Assembly: GCF_014982975.1 (NCBI RefSeq)
Contig: NZ_JADCKL010000003.1
Coordinates: forward strand, 223,523-287,522
Length of the DNA: 64,000 nt
Origin: Claveliimonas monacensis
GTDB taxonomy: Bacteria; Bacillota; Clostridia; Lachnospirales; Lachnospiraceae
Direction of reading: 5' to 3'
The notes under the pieces were generated by a model that did not search any database, was not told the DNA's origin, and saw only the letters and a program-made list of their open reading frames with translations. How positions within the stretch are numbered: position 1 is the stretch's first letter; each line of letters starts with the position of its first letter. Shown here piece after piece: positions 43,944 through 53,308 of this stretch. A program made the translations under genes and the position numbers.

Positions 43944-45668
43944 GTGCGCAACCGGACATATAATAAGAAGAAACTCCTGATCGTTTTTCTGTGCGCTGTG
44001 TGCATTGTGATCGTTCTGGCCGGGCGCCTTGTCTGGCTGATGATCTTTGAGGCGGATTATTACCAGGAGAAGGCGCAGGCCCTGCACGAGCGGGAGCGAT
44101 CCATCAAGGCGGCCAGAGGACGGATACTGGATGCCTCAGGCACGGTGCTGGCGGACAACCGCACAGTCTGCACCATCTCTGTCATACACAGCCAGATCAC
44201 AGATCCGGAGGAGGTGATCCGGGCGCTCTCCCAGACATTGGAGATGGAGGAGAGCGAGGTGCGGGAGAAAGTAGAGAAAGTGTCCTCCATGGAGCGGATC
44301 AGGACCAATGTAGAGAAAGAGACCGGGGATATCATCCGGAAGATGGATCTGGATGGAGTGAAGGTAGATGAGGATTTCAAGAGAAACTATCCCTATGACG
44401 AGCTGGCCTCCACGGTCCTTGGCTTTACCGGGGCAGATAACCAGGGGATCATAGGGCTGGAGGTCAAATATGAGGAGTATCTGAAAGGGCAGGACGGCAC
44501 CATACTGACCACCACCGACGCCCGGGGGATCGAGCTTCCCGGGGAGGCAGAGGATCGGATCGAGCCTGTGCCCGGCAATGATCTGCAGACGAGTCTTGAC
44601 TATAACCTGCAGATGTACGCGCAGCAGATGGCGGAGAAGGTGATGGAGGAGAAGCAGGCTGACGGTGTGTCGATCCTGCTCATGAATCCGCAGAACGGGG
44701 AGATCATGGCTATGGTGAATGTGCCGGAGTTTGATCTGAACGATCCTTTTACATTAAATACAGGGGTGGATGCCTCGATTCTCTCGGATGAGGAAAAACA
44801 GGATGCGTTGAATCAGATGTGGAGAAACCGGTGCATCAACGACACCTATGAACCCGGTTCCACCTTTAAGATCATCACTGCCTCCGCCGCTCTGGAGGAG
44901 GGTGTGGTGGAGCTGGACGACACATTCAGCTGCCCGGGATACCGGGTGGTAGAGGACAGGAAGATCCGCTGCCACAAAGTGGGCGGCCACGGACAGGAGA
45001 CTTTTGTTGAGGGGGTCATGAACTCCTGCAACCCGGTGTTCATCGATGTGGGACTGCGCCTGGGAGCGGACACCTTCTGTGATTACTATGAGCAGTTCGG
45101 GCTGATGGATCTGACAGGCGTGGACCTGCCCGGGGAGGCGGGGACGATCATGCACAAGAGGGAAAATATAGGGACCGTGGAGCTGGCCACCATGTCATTT
45201 GGCCAGTCCTTCCAGGTGACGCCCATCCAGATGGCGGCCACAGTCAGCTCCATTGTCAACGGGGGCTTCCGTGTGACGCCCCATGTGGGAGTGCGGGTGC
45301 TGAACGAGGACGGCAGTCAGAAGCTTGTGCTGGAACACGGGAAAAAGGACCGGATCGTCTCTGAGGAAACTTCCCTTACCATGCGCGCGATCCTGGAGAA
45401 GGTTGTCTCGGAAGGATCAGGGAAAAACGCGGCTATCGAGGGCTACCAGATCGGGGGAAAGACAGCCACCTCCCAGACGCTCCCCAGGAGTGCCAACAAA
45501 TATATCTCTTCTTTTATCGGCTTTGCCCCGGCAGATGACCCACAGGTGCTGGGCATGTGCATCATCTACAATCCCCAGGGAGTGTACTATGGGGGAACCA
45601 TAGCGGCGCCGGTGATACGGGACATTTTTGAAAATATCCTCCCCTATCTTGGCGTTGAAAAAGAGTGA
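43944..45668 (+). CDS. Second class B penicillin-binding protein with a KTA motif
   Basis: 574 residues from GTG 43944. The frame extends up to ATG 43887, but those 19 codons lie across a perfect terminator hairpin, so GTG 43944 with GTGAGG upstream is preferred. A membrane anchor (about 10-32) and dimerisation domain precede the transpeptidase: S306-T-F-K309, S361-C-N363, and K506-T-A508 where the usual third residue is Gly. It is probably a septal or spore-wall transpeptidase. The Gly-to-Ala change may alter acylation or beta-lactam response. Confidence 0.9.
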   Translation: MRNRTYNKKKLLIVFLCAVCIVIVLAGRLVWLMIFEADYYQEKAQALHERERSIKAARGRILDASGTVLADNRTVCTISVIHSQITDPEEVIRALSQTLEMEESEVREKVEKVSSMERIRTNVEKETGDIIRKMDLDGVKVDEDFKRNYPYDELASTVLGFTGADNQGIIGLEVKYEEYLKGQDGTILTTTDARGIELPGEAEDRIEPVPGNDLQTSLDYNLQMYAQQMAEKVMEEKQADGVSILLMNPQNGEIMAMVNVPEFDLNDPFTLNTGVDASILSDEEKQDALNQMWRNRCINDTYEPGSTFKIITASAALEEGVVELDDTFSCPGYRVVEDRKIRCHKVGGHGQETFVEGVMNSCNPVFIDVGLRLGADTFCDYYEQFGLMDLTGVDLPGEAGTIMHKRENIGTVELATMSFGQSFQVTPIQMAATVSSIVNGGFRVTPHVGVRVLNEDGSQKLVLEHGKKDRIVSEETSLTMRAILEKVVSEGSGKNAAIEGYQIGGKTATSQTLPRSANKYISSFIGFAPADDPQVLGMCIIYNPQGVYYGGTIAAPVIRDIFENILPYLGVEKE

Positions 45669-45752
45669 GAAATGAAGTATACTGAATGAAGCCATGGACT
45701 GCTGCGGCAGTCCTGGGACAGGAAAATAACGAAAGAGACGAGAGGTGTATCT

Positions 45753-46709
45753 ATGGACTATACAATTTTTGTGCCAGTGCTGATTTCCTTTGCGCTGAGT
45801 GTGATCATGGGACCGGTTGTGATCCCGGTGCTCCGCAGACTGAAAATGGACCAGACAGAGAGGGAGGAGGGTGTGAAATCCCATCTGAAGAAAGCGGGAA
45901 CTCCCACCATGGGAGGCGTCATCATCCTGACTGCCGTGGTGATCACATCGATCATCTATATCGGAAGGTATCCCAACATCATCCCTATCCTGTTTGTGAC
46001 TTTAGGCTTTGGGCTGATCGGATTTCTGGATGACTATCTGAAGGTGGTGCTGAAAAGGTCTGACGGGCTTTTCCCCAAGCAGAAGATGGCGCTTCAGATC
46101 CTGGTGACAGCGGTCTTTGCTTTTTACCTTGTACAGTTTACGGACGTTCCTCTGACCATGCTCATCCCCTTCTCCGGGGGCAGTTATCTGGATATCGGAT
46201 GGCTTGCCATCCCGCTGCTCTTTGTGGCTGTGATCGGCACGGTCAACGGTGTGAACTTTACGGACGGACTGGACGGCCTGGCCTCCAGCGTGACGGTGCT
46301 TGTGGCTACCTTCTTTACTGTTGTGGCAGTGGGGACAAAGAGCGGCATTGAGCCGATCACCTGTGCGGTGGTGGGAGCCCTGCTGGGATTTCTGCTGTTC
46401 AATGTGTATCCGGCCAGCGTGTTTATGGGGGACACAGGCTCTCTGGCGCTGGGCGGTTTCGTGGCTTCCACAGCCTATATGCTGCAGATGCCCATCTTCA
46501 TTATTATCGTAGGTCTGGTCTACGTGGTGGAGGTGCTCTCCGTCATGATCCAGGTTACATACTTCAAGAAGACAGGCGGAAAGCGGTTCTTCAAGATGGC
46601 CCCCATCCATCATCACTTTGAACTCTGCGGGTGGTCAGAGACAAAGGTTGTGGCGGTTTTCTCCGTCATCACAGCCATTCTATGCCTGATCGCCCTCATG
46701 GCCATGTAG
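45753..46709 (+). CDS. mraY: Phospho-N-acetylmuramoyl-pentapeptide transferase
   Basis: 318 residues with ten membrane segments. The MraY motifs KKAGTPTMGG (near 48), FLDDYLKV (near 92), NFTDGLDGLA (near 168) and the His-rich PIHHHFELCGW loop (near 288) are all present. It makes lipid I from UDP-MurNAc-pentapeptide and undecaprenyl phosphate. In many clusters murE and murF come just before; they are absent here. Confidence 0.97.
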   Translation: MDYTIFVPVLISFALSVIMGPVVIPVLRRLKMDQTEREEGVKSHLKKAGTPTMGGVIILTAVVITSIIYIGRYPNIIPILFVTLGFGLIGFLDDYLKVVLKRSDGLFPKQKMALQILVTAVFAFYLVQFTDVPLTMLIPFSGGSYLDIGWLAIPLLFVAVIGTVNGVNFTDGLDGLASSVTVLVATFFTVVAVGTKSGIEPITCAVVGALLGFLLFNVYPASVFMGDTGSLALGGFVASTAYMLQMPIFIIIVGLVYVVEVLSVMIQVTYFKKTGGKRFFKMAPIHHHFELCGWSETKVVAVFSVITAILCLIALMAM

Positions 46710-46733
46710 TACAGGAAGGAGAGAAGCTCTGCT

Positions 46734-48092
46734 ATGGAAGTAAAAGGAAAAGAAGTGCTTGTGTTCGGACTTGGGATCAGCGGCATCGGCGCCGGATCCC
46801 TGCTGGAAAAAAGAGGAGCACAGGTGGTGCTCTATGACGGCAATGCGAATCTGGACAAGGAGGAGGTCAAAAAGAAGCTGGGCGCAGAGAGCAGCGCCAG
46901 AATCATCGCCGGCCCCTTCCCGGAGGAGCTCCTGGGGGAACTGGACCTTGTTGTGTTGAGCCCCGGCGTGCCCACTGATCTTCCTGTCATTGAGAAGATG
47001 AGAGAGGCGGGCATAGAGATCATCGGGGAGATCGAGCTGGCTTATCTCTTCGGCAAGGGAGAGATCCTGGCCATCACAGGTACAAACGGGAAGACCACCA
47101 CTACCTCCCTTCTGGGTGAGATCGCAAAGAACGCTTTTGACAGCGTTTTTGTAGTGGGAAATATTGGCAATCCCTACACCACGGTGGTGGATGAGACAAG
47201 GCCGGATTCCGTGATCGTGGCGGAGATGAGCAGCTTCCAGCTGGAGAGTATTGTCACCTTCCGGCCCAGGGTGTCTGCCATCCTCAATCTGACGCCGGAT
47301 CACCTGAACAGGCACCACACCATGGAAGCCTACATCCAGGCAAAGGAGAATATCACAAAGAACCAGACAGAGGAAGATTTCTGTATCCTGAATTATGAAG
47401 ATGAGGTACTCCGCACGTTCGCAGAGACCCTGCGGGCCCAGGTCATCTATTTCTCCAGTGCCAGAAAGCTGGATACAGGCATTTATCTGGAAGACGGTCA
47501 TATAATATACAGGGGGACAGACGGAACGGAGGAGACGCTGTGTGATGTGGAGGAGCTTCAGCTTCTGGGCACCCACAATTATGAGAATGTGATGGCGGCC
47601 TCCGCCATGGCCATCGCCTACGGCGTCCCCATGGACGTGATACGTGATACGGTGAAGGCATTTAAGGGCGTGGCTCACCGGATCGAGTTCGTGGCGGAAA
47701 AGGAGGGCGTGGCTTACTACAACGACTCCAAGGGCACCAATCCGGACGCTGCCATCAAGGCAGTCCAGGCCATGAAGCGGCCCACTGTGCTGATCGGGGG
47801 AGGCTACGACAAGCAGTCTGACTTCAGCGAGTGGATCCAAAGCTTTGACGGCAAAGTGAAGCGTCTCGTACTTTTGGGCGCCACAAAGGAGAAGATCGCC
47901 GCCCAGGCAGAGGCCTGCGGATTTACGGACTATGTGTTCGCAGACTCCTTTGACGAGGCGGTCAAAAAAGCGGCGTCAGCTGCCGCGCCCGGGGATGCGG
48001 TTCTCCTCTCCCCCGCCTGCGCCAGCTGGGATATGTTTAAAAGTTATGAAGAACGGGGCGATAAATTCAAAGAGATCGTAAATTCCTTGTAA
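46734..48092 (+). CDS. murD: UDP-N-acetylmuramoyl-L-alanine:D-glutamate ligase
   Basis: 452 residues. The N-terminal nucleotide-binding start VFGLGISGIGAG, the ATP loop GTNGKTTTTS (near 116) and the central NLTPDHLNRH (near 186) and YNDSKGTNPDA (near 325) are those of Mur ligases of the MurD type. It adds D-Glu to UDP-MurNAc-L-Ala in the cytoplasm. It follows mraY by 24 bp. Confidence 0.96.
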   Translation: MEVKGKEVLVFGLGISGIGAGSLLEKRGAQVVLYDGNANLDKEEVKKKLGAESSARIIAGPFPEELLGELDLVVLSPGVPTDLPVIEKMREAGIEIIGEIELAYLFGKGEILAITGTNGKTTTTSLLGEIAKNAFDSVFVVGNIGNPYTTVVDETRPDSVIVAEMSSFQLESIVTFRPRVSAILNLTPDHLNRHHTMEAYIQAKENITKNQTEEDFCILNYEDEVLRTFAETLRAQVIYFSSARKLDTGIYLEDGHIIYRGTDGTEETLCDVEELQLLGTHNYENVMAASAMAIAYGVPMDVIRDTVKAFKGVAHRIEFVAEKEGVAYYNDSKGTNPDAAIKAVQAMKRPTVLIGGGYDKQSDFSEWIQSFDGKVKRLVLLGATKEKIAAQAEACGFTDYVFADSFDEAVKKAASAAAPGDAVLLSPACASWDMFKSYEERGDKFKEIVNSL

Positions 48093-48106
48093 GGGGAGAG
48101 CGAAGA

Positions 48107-49192
48107 TTGCCGGGTTCATCCAGAAAGAAAAAATATGACTACACGCTGCTTGCAGCTTTGGCGCTTCTCCTTCTGGCCGGGCTTGTGATCCTGCAGAGCA
48201 CCAGTGCCTGGAACGGAGAAGTGAAATTCAATGATCCTTATTATTATCTGAAAAAACAGGTTTTTGCCACAACTATTGGGATAGCGGCCATGTTTGTGAC
48301 GGCCAGCATGGATTACCATGTCCTGCGCCGTTTTGCACTGCCGGCCTATCTGGCGGCGGTGCTTTTGTCCGTCGCTGTCCTTCTTGTGGGAGATGAGTAC
48401 AACGGGTCCAGAAGATGGCTTTCTTTGGGCCCTTTTTCTTTTCAGCCCTCAGAGTTTGCCAAGGTGGCGGTGATCCTATTCCTGGCGGACAGGGTGACGA
48501 AGTATGCGGACAAAATAAAGAAAATGCGGGTCATGGCAGGCATTATGATCCTGATCCTGCCGGTGGCCGGCCTTGTGGGCGCCAGCAATCTGAGCACAGC
48601 CATCATTATCCTGGGGATTGGAGTGATCCTTGTGTTTATCGCAAGCCCCAGGTACGGCCAGTTTATCTGGATGGGAGTTGTCGGATGCGGGTTTATGGCT
48701 GTCTTCCTGGCTATGGAGAGCTACCGCCTGGAGCGGCTTGCCATCTGGAGGAATCCGGAAGCCTACGAGAAGGGGTATCAGACTCTACAGGGGCTCTATG
48801 CCATCGGCTCGGGCGGCCTGTTCGGGCGGGGGCTTGGGAACAGTGTGCAGAAGCTGGGATTTGTTCCGGAGGCGCAGAATGATATGATCTTCTCCATCAT
48901 CTGCGAGGAGCTGGGACTTTTTGGCGCAGGCTTTATCCTGCTGCTCTTTCTCATCCTGATCTGGCGGTTCTACGTCATTGCCAGCAGGGCGCCGGATCTT
49001 TTCGGGGCGCTCATTGCCGCGGGGGCCATGGGACATATGCTGATCCAGGTGATCCTGAATATTGCGGTGGTGACCAACACCATCCCCAACACCGGGATCA
49101 CCCTGCCTTTTGTCAGCTACGGGGGAACGTCTGTGGTTTTTCTGCTCCTGGAAATGGGGCTTGTGCTCAGCGTGTCATCTCTGGTAAAATAA
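48107..49192 (+). CDS. ftsW: Division SEDS polymerase FtsW
   Basis: 361 residues from a TTG start with AAGGGGAGAG 6 bp upstream. About ten membrane segments; LQSTSAWNGEV (near 27), SRRWLSLGPFSFQPSEFAK (near 103) and GITLPFVSYGGTS mark the SEDS family. With a class B PBP it polymerises and links septal peptidoglycan. It lacks the long basic N terminus of the other SEDS gene at 37317. The usual neighbour murG is missing after it. Confidence 0.93.
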   Translation: MPGSSRKKKYDYTLLAALALLLLAGLVILQSTSAWNGEVKFNDPYYYLKKQVFATTIGIAAMFVTASMDYHVLRRFALPAYLAAVLLSVAVLLVGDEYNGSRRWLSLGPFSFQPSEFAKVAVILFLADRVTKYADKIKKMRVMAGIMILILPVAGLVGASNLSTAIIILGIGVILVFIASPRYGQFIWMGVVGCGFMAVFLAMESYRLERLAIWRNPEAYEKGYQTLQGLYAIGSGGLFGRGLGNSVQKLGFVPEAQNDMIFSIICEELGLFGAGFILLLFLILIWRFYVIASRAPDLFGALIAAGAMGHMLIQVILNIAVVTNTIPNTGITLPFVSYGGTSVVFLLLEMGLVLSVSSLVK

Positions 49193-49245
49193 CAGGAAAG
49201 CGCCGGACGCATCAGCGGCCGGCACAGGTATACAGGAGGCTTTAC

Positions 49246-50046
49246 ATGAGACAAAAGAAAAATAAGGGCTATAAAAAGTCCCATAAAATATATGCGCTGA
49301 CAGTGATCGTCTTAGGGATTGCCATTATTCTGATGGCTCTGTTCCTGCTCTTCTATGTGCAGAAGATCGAAGTGAAGGGCAATGAGTACACGGACAGCCA
49401 GGAGATCGTAGATCTTGTGGAGGAGGACCCGCTCGCCATAAATTCTCTGTATCTGCTGTACAAATACCGTTTCACCGACTACGATATGCCGGGCAGCCTC
49501 AACTCCATAAGCGTATCCCTGCGTGCTCCCTGGTCCGTGCAGGTGACTGTGGACGAAAAAAGCATTCTGGGCTATGTGACAAGCGGAGAGCAGAACGTGT
49601 ATTTTGACAAAGAGGGGACCGTGGTAAAGGAGAGCAGCGAGGTCCTGGAAGGTGTGCCCTGTATCGAGGGACTTGACGTGTCCGGGGCAGAACTGTACCA
49701 ATCCCTTGAAAACGGGGATGAGGCCGTGTTCCAGTCCATTCTGGAGGTGACACAGCAGGTCAGGGAGTTTGAACTTTCACCGAATCGGATCGTGTGCAGC
49801 AGCGGGGACATCCAGCTTTGGTTCGGTGAGATCTGTGTGCTTCTGGGCGATAATATTACTTCTGACAAAATGGCCCAGATTTCCCCCATCCTGGCCAATC
49901 TGGAGGGGCGTAAGGGCACGCTTCACCTGGAGCATTTTTCGGAGGAAGGGAACGCTGTCACTTTTGATATCGATGAGCTGCCAGCGTCAGAGGCGACCCA
50001 GGAGACACCGGAAGCGGAGCAGCCTGAGGCGGCATCCGGGGAATAG
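49246..50046 (+). CDS. ftsQ: Cell division protein FtsQ/DivIB
   Basis: 266 residues. A short basic N terminus, one membrane segment (about 15-38), then a POTRA domain (VQKIEVKGNEYTDSQEI) and a beta domain, the FtsQ/DivIB layout. The C-terminal 25 residues are Glu/Ala/Pro-rich and likely unstructured. It stabilises the FtsL-DivIC complex at the septum. AGGAGG lies about 9 bp ahead of the start. The next gene is ftsZ; no ftsA lies between. Confidence 0.88.
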   Translation: MRQKKNKGYKKSHKIYALTVIVLGIAIILMALFLLFYVQKIEVKGNEYTDSQEIVDLVEEDPLAINSLYLLYKYRFTDYDMPGSLNSISVSLRAPWSVQVTVDEKSILGYVTSGEQNVYFDKEGTVVKESSEVLEGVPCIEGLDVSGAELYQSLENGDEAVFQSILEVTQQVREFELSPNRIVCSSGDIQLWFGEICVLLGDNITSDKMAQISPILANLEGRKGTLHLEHFSEEGNAVTFDIDELPASEATQETPEAEQPEAASGE

Positions 50047-50134
50047 AATGCCGGAGCCGGCGGATACAGCGGATAAAATGCCCTGTTTCTCACGTAAAAA
50101 TGAGCGGAAATCCATAAAAATAGAGAAAATTCTA

Positions 50135-50163
50135 TTGATATTTTGCACAAAAGCCTATATTAT
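50135..50163 (+). promoter_or_regulatory. Sigma-A promoter for ftsZ
   Basis: TTGATA (50135-50140) and TATTAT (50158-50163) with a 17-bp spacer, in the 200-bp gap after ftsQ. It gives ftsZ transcription of its own apart from the cluster. Confidence 0.65.
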
Positions 50164-50246
50164 ATAGTATATATGGCGGGCTGGCAGTCCGCCGTTATGG
50201 GATGTATAATTATATAATAAGGATAGAAACAAAGGAGGAGAAACCC

Positions 50247-51476
50247 TTGCTAGAGATTAAAACAAACGAGTCAGAAGCGGCGGCAAAAATTATTGTTGTT
50301 GGAGTAGGAGGCGGCGGAAACAATGCTGTCAACCGAATGATCGACGAACAGATCGCCGGCGTTGAATTTATCGCTATTAATACAGACAAGCAGGCCCTTC
50401 AGTTATGTAAGGCGCCTACACTGATGCAGATTGGAGACAAGATCACCAAGGGACTGGGCGCAGGCGCCCGGCCGGAGATCGGAGAGAAGGCGGCCGAGGA
50501 GAGTGCAGAGGAGATCTCAGCAGCTCTGAAGGGCGCGGACATGGTATTCGTCACCTGCGGTATGGGAGGCGGAACCGGAACCGGCGCAACACCTGTAGTT
50601 GCCCGCATTGCAAAAGAGCAGGGGGCTCTGACTGTAGGCGTTGTCACAAAGCCTTTCCGTTTTGAGTCCAAGACACGCATGAACAATGCGCTGGCTGGAA
50701 TTGACAAGTTAAAAGAGAATGTAGATACACTGATCGTCATCCCCAATGATAAGCTTCTGGAAGTGGTAGACAGACGCACCACCATGCCGGAGGCGCTGAA
50801 GAAGGCGGATGAAGTGCTGCAGCAGGGTATCCAGGGAATCACGGACCTGATCAATGTTCCGTCCCTTATCAACCTGGACTTTGCGGACGTGCAGACAGTT
50901 ATGACGGACAAGGGTATCGCTCATATCGGTATCGGACAGGGCCGCGGCGACGACAAGGCGCTGGAGGCTGTGAAGCAGGCTGTTGCCAGCCCGCTGCTTG
51001 AGACTACTATTGCAGGGGCTTCCCATGTTATCATCAATATTTCCGGTGATATCACCCTTATGGATGCGTCCGATGCAGCTGAGTTTGTACAGGATCTGGC
51101 AGGGGAGGATGCAAATATCATCTTCGGTGCTATGTACGATGACTCCAGAGCAGATGAAGCGACCATCACTGTGATTGCGACGGGATTACATAACGTGGGT
51201 GGAACGTCCTCAAAACTGAAATCCAGACTGGAGGGAAGATCTGGGATGGTTCCGCCGGCCAGCAGCTATGACAGACAGCTGAATTCTACCCATGCATCAC
51301 ATACATCCCACACAACTCATGCTCCGAGATCGGAGGCAGGAGCTGTGCCGACTAACAGTGGAAGCGGACTGAAGCGTCCGATGGGAGGCACGACGCCTTC
51401 ACTGGACACACCGAGAACACCTACCAGCAAGGTGAAGGAGCAGTCCATCAAGATTCCGGATTTCTTTAAAAAATAA
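50247..51476 (+). CDS. ftsZ: Cell division GTPase FtsZ
   Basis: 409 residues from TTG 50247, which has AAGGAGG about 8 bp upstream; the N terminus [14 protein letters not shown] then matches clostridial FtsZ. GTP-binding motifs are [14 protein letters not shown] (usual GGAGN has Gly for Ala here) and [15 protein letters not shown], with the T7 loop [12 protein letters not shown] Ser/Thr/His-rich linker (about 320-390) leads to the conserved tail IKIPDFFKK that binds membrane tethers. FtsZ forms the division ring. No ftsA or sepF is beside it. Confidence 0.97.
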   Translation: MLEIKTNESEAAAKIIVVGVGGGGNNAVNRMIDEQIAGVEFIAINTDKQALQLCKAPTLMQIGDKITKGLGAGARPEIGEKAAEESAEEISAALKGADMVFVTCGMGGGTGTGATPVVARIAKEQGALTVGVVTKPFRFESKTRMNNALAGIDKLKENVDTLIVIPNDKLLEVVDRRTTMPEALKKADEVLQQGIQGITDLINVPSLINLDFADVQTVMTDKGIAHIGIGQGRGDDKALEAVKQAVASPLLETTIAGASHVIINISGDITLMDASDAAEFVQDLAGEDANIIFGAMYDDSRADEATITVIATGLHNVGGTSSKLKSRLEGRSGMVPPASSYDRQLNSTHASHTSHTTHAPRSEAGAVPTNSGSGLKRPMGGTTPSLDTPRTPTSKVKEQSIKIPDFFKK

Positions 51477-51493
51477 AATATAAGAATCGTTTC

Positions 51494-51527
51494 AGAAGAC
51501 TGTGCATCGTGCACAGTCTTCTTTTTT
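51494..51527 (+). terminator. Intrinsic terminator after ftsZ
   Basis: AGAAGACTGTGCA (51494-51506) pairs perfectly with TGCACAGTCTTCT (51510-51522) around a 3-nt loop, followed by six T residues. Confidence 0.95.
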
Positions 51528-51534
51528 CTGTCTT

Positions 51535-51641
51535 TTTCGAAATCTTTTGTATTTCTGCGGAAACGATGTTTTTCTGTCGAGAAAATCTGCCGGGTCCCCG
51601 GCACCATCTGACAAATTTTGAAGCCCTCTTCTCCTTATAAT
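51535..51641 (+). promoter_or_regulatory. spoIIG promoter with 22-bp spacer and two Spo0A-box-like sites
   Basis: CTGACA (51608-51613) and a perfect TATAAT (51636-51641) are separated by exactly 22 bp. The B. subtilis spoIIG promoter is known for this same 22-bp spacing and is activated by phosphorylated Spo0A. Two sites resembling the 0A box TGnCGAA lie upstream: TTTCGAA (51535-51541) and TGTCGAG (51575-51581), each 6 of 7 and 40 bp apart. The start codon is 65 bp after the -10. Confidence 0.65.
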
Positions 51642-51705
51642 AAATCCTGCCCGGGTACAGTAAAGCAGTACGCGATGTCTGCACAAAAGAGAAAGAAGGT
51701 GTAAT

Positions 51706-52494
51706 GTGGAGTATGAACTGTATATAGATGTGTTTTTTCTGGAAAATTTTATGATGGATCACATACTGCTCCTTCTTGTCAGGCGGATATTGAAAAGCCC
51801 TGCCACGCTTGGAAATATTGCCCTGGGAGCACTGGCGGGATCTGTGCTCATGTGCGTGGTGACCGTTTTACCGCTTCCCTGTCCGATCATAAAATTTTTT
51901 CTGTTCCACGGCGTGGTCAGCGTGATCATGCTGCGGGCGGGGCTTCGGATCCCATGGGGGAGGAAGATGGTGTACGCCCTCTGCCTTCTTTATGCGGCGG
52001 GGTTTCTCGCGGGCGGCATCATGGGATACCTGTCTCAGTATGGAGACTGGATGGAAGTGGGAAGCCTCTTCTTTGCTCTGGCAGCGGGAAGCTACTATCT
52101 GGCTTCAGGCGTGCTCTGGCTGCTGTCGGCGGCTCTTGGGCATGGCAAGTACAGATGCCGGGCGGAGATTTTCTGGAAGGAGAGAAAGGTGGCTTTGACC
52201 GCTCTCATAGACACCGGAAATTCCCTGACGGACCCGTTTACCGGAGAACCGGTCAGCATCCTGGAGAGGACGGCGGCTGATGAGCTGTTCTGTGGACAGA
52301 TGCCGGAACAGATGCGGTACATCCCATACCGCTCCGTGGGAAGGAAAGAGGGAGTTCTCCCGGCTGTGAGGCTGGAAAAGCTCTGCATATATGAGAGGGG
52401 GCCCAGATGGATCGAGGCGCCCCTGGTGGGGATCAGCGAGGACGCAGTATCTTCAGATGGAACGTACCGGATGCTTATCCATCCGGATCTGTAG
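51706..52494 (+). CDS. spoIIGA: Sigma-E processing peptidase SpoIIGA
   Basis: 262 residues from GTG (MEYELYIDVFFLENF). About five N-terminal membrane segments (to about 145) precede a cytoplasmic aspartic protease half-domain with catalytic Asp169 in LIDTGNSLTDP. As a dimer it cuts the pro-sequence of pro-sigma-E after a signal from the forespore. It is shorter than the roughly 300-residue Bacillus protein, mainly at the C terminus. An ATG at 51704 is in another frame and not used. sigE follows after 23 bp. Confidence 0.92.
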   Translation: MEYELYIDVFFLENFMMDHILLLLVRRILKSPATLGNIALGALAGSVLMCVVTVLPLPCPIIKFFLFHGVVSVIMLRAGLRIPWGRKMVYALCLLYAAGFLAGGIMGYLSQYGDWMEVGSLFFALAAGSYYLASGVLWLLSAALGHGKYRCRAEIFWKERKVALTALIDTGNSLTDPFTGEPVSILERTAADELFCGQMPEQMRYIPYRSVGRKEGVLPAVRLEKLCIYERGPRWIEAPLVGISEDAVSSDGTYRMLIHPDL

Positions 52495-52517
52495 TATAGA
52501 TTGGAGGAGAAAAAGAC

Positions 52518-53258
52518 ATGATGATAAAAGTTGCAGTGCCAAATCAGTTTAAACTGAAGGTGATACCGAATTTTCGGACCTTTTTGTTTCCGGACAAAGG
52601 AGACGTGCACTATATAGGCGGGTCGGATATCCTTCCGGCGCCCCTTGAGGCCCGGGAGGAGGCATCGGCCATCGGAAAGCTGGGGACGGAGGAGGACAAA
52701 GCTGCCAGGAAGCTGCTCATTGAGCACAACCTTCGGCTGGTGGTGTACATAGCAAAAAAGTTTGACAACACAGGGGTGGGGGTGGAGGACCTTATCTCCA
52801 TCGGGACCATCGGGCTCATCAAAGCCATCAACACCTATGATCCGAAGAAGAACATCAAGCTGGCGACTTACGCCTCCCGGTGCATCGAAAATGAGATCCT
52901 CATGTACTTGCGGAGAAATAACAAAACAAGGATGGAGGTGTCCATAGACGAACCCCTCAACGTGGACTGGGATGGAAATGAGCTGCTCCTCTCAGACATC
53001 CTGGGCACAGAGGAGGACACTATCTACCGGGATCTGGAACAGGAGGCGGAGAGGAAAGTGCTGGGAAAGGCGCTGGAGAGACTTACGAGCAGGGAGCAGA
53101 CCATCGTGCGCCTCAGGTTCGGCCTGGGTGTGCCCGGCGGGGAGGAGAAGACCCAGAAAGAGGTGGCGGACGTGCTGGGCATTTCCCAGTCCTATATCTC
53201 ACGGCTGGAGAAGAAGATCATGCAGAGACTGAAGAGGGAAATGGTAAAATATTCATAG
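52518..53258 (+). CDS. sigE: Mother-cell sporulation sigma factor, pro-sigma-E
   Basis: 246 residues. The first about 30 residues are a basic and hydrophobic pro-sequence, and [13 protein letters not shown] (near 31-43) matches the region just after the Bacillus cut site. Region 2 ([37 protein letters not shown]) and region 4 ([26 protein letters not shown]) are complete. It directs early mother-cell genes, which plausibly include the cotJ operon in this window. GGAGGAG lies 8 bp upstream. Confidence 0.95.
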   Translation: MMIKVAVPNQFKLKVIPNFRTFLFPDKGDVHYIGGSDILPAPLEAREEASAIGKLGTEEDKAARKLLIEHNLRLVVYIAKKFDNTGVGVEDLISIGTIGLIKAINTYDPKKNIKLATYASRCIENEILMYLRRNNKTRMEVSIDEPLNVDWDGNELLLSDILGTEEDTIYRDLEQEAERKVLGKALERLTSREQTIVRLRFGLGVPGGEEKTQKEVADVLGISQSYISRLEKKIMQRLKREMVKYS

Positions 53259-53275
53259 CCACAGCCTGAGTAAAA

Positions 53276-53284
53276 TGATACAAT
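53276..53284 (+). promoter_or_regulatory. Possible extended -10 promoter for the beta-CASP gene
   Basis: TG (53276-53277), one base, TACAAT (53279-53284), 24 bp ahead of the start. No clear -35 is seen. Confidence 0.35.
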
Positions 53285-53308
53285 AAAAAGAAAAAGGGGT
53301 TGAGGTAT

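Noticed and set aside
50202..50246. ATG start for ftsZ 45 bp upstream of TTG
   Set aside because: It has no ribosome site, whereas TTG 50247 has AAGGAGG and gives the family N terminus.
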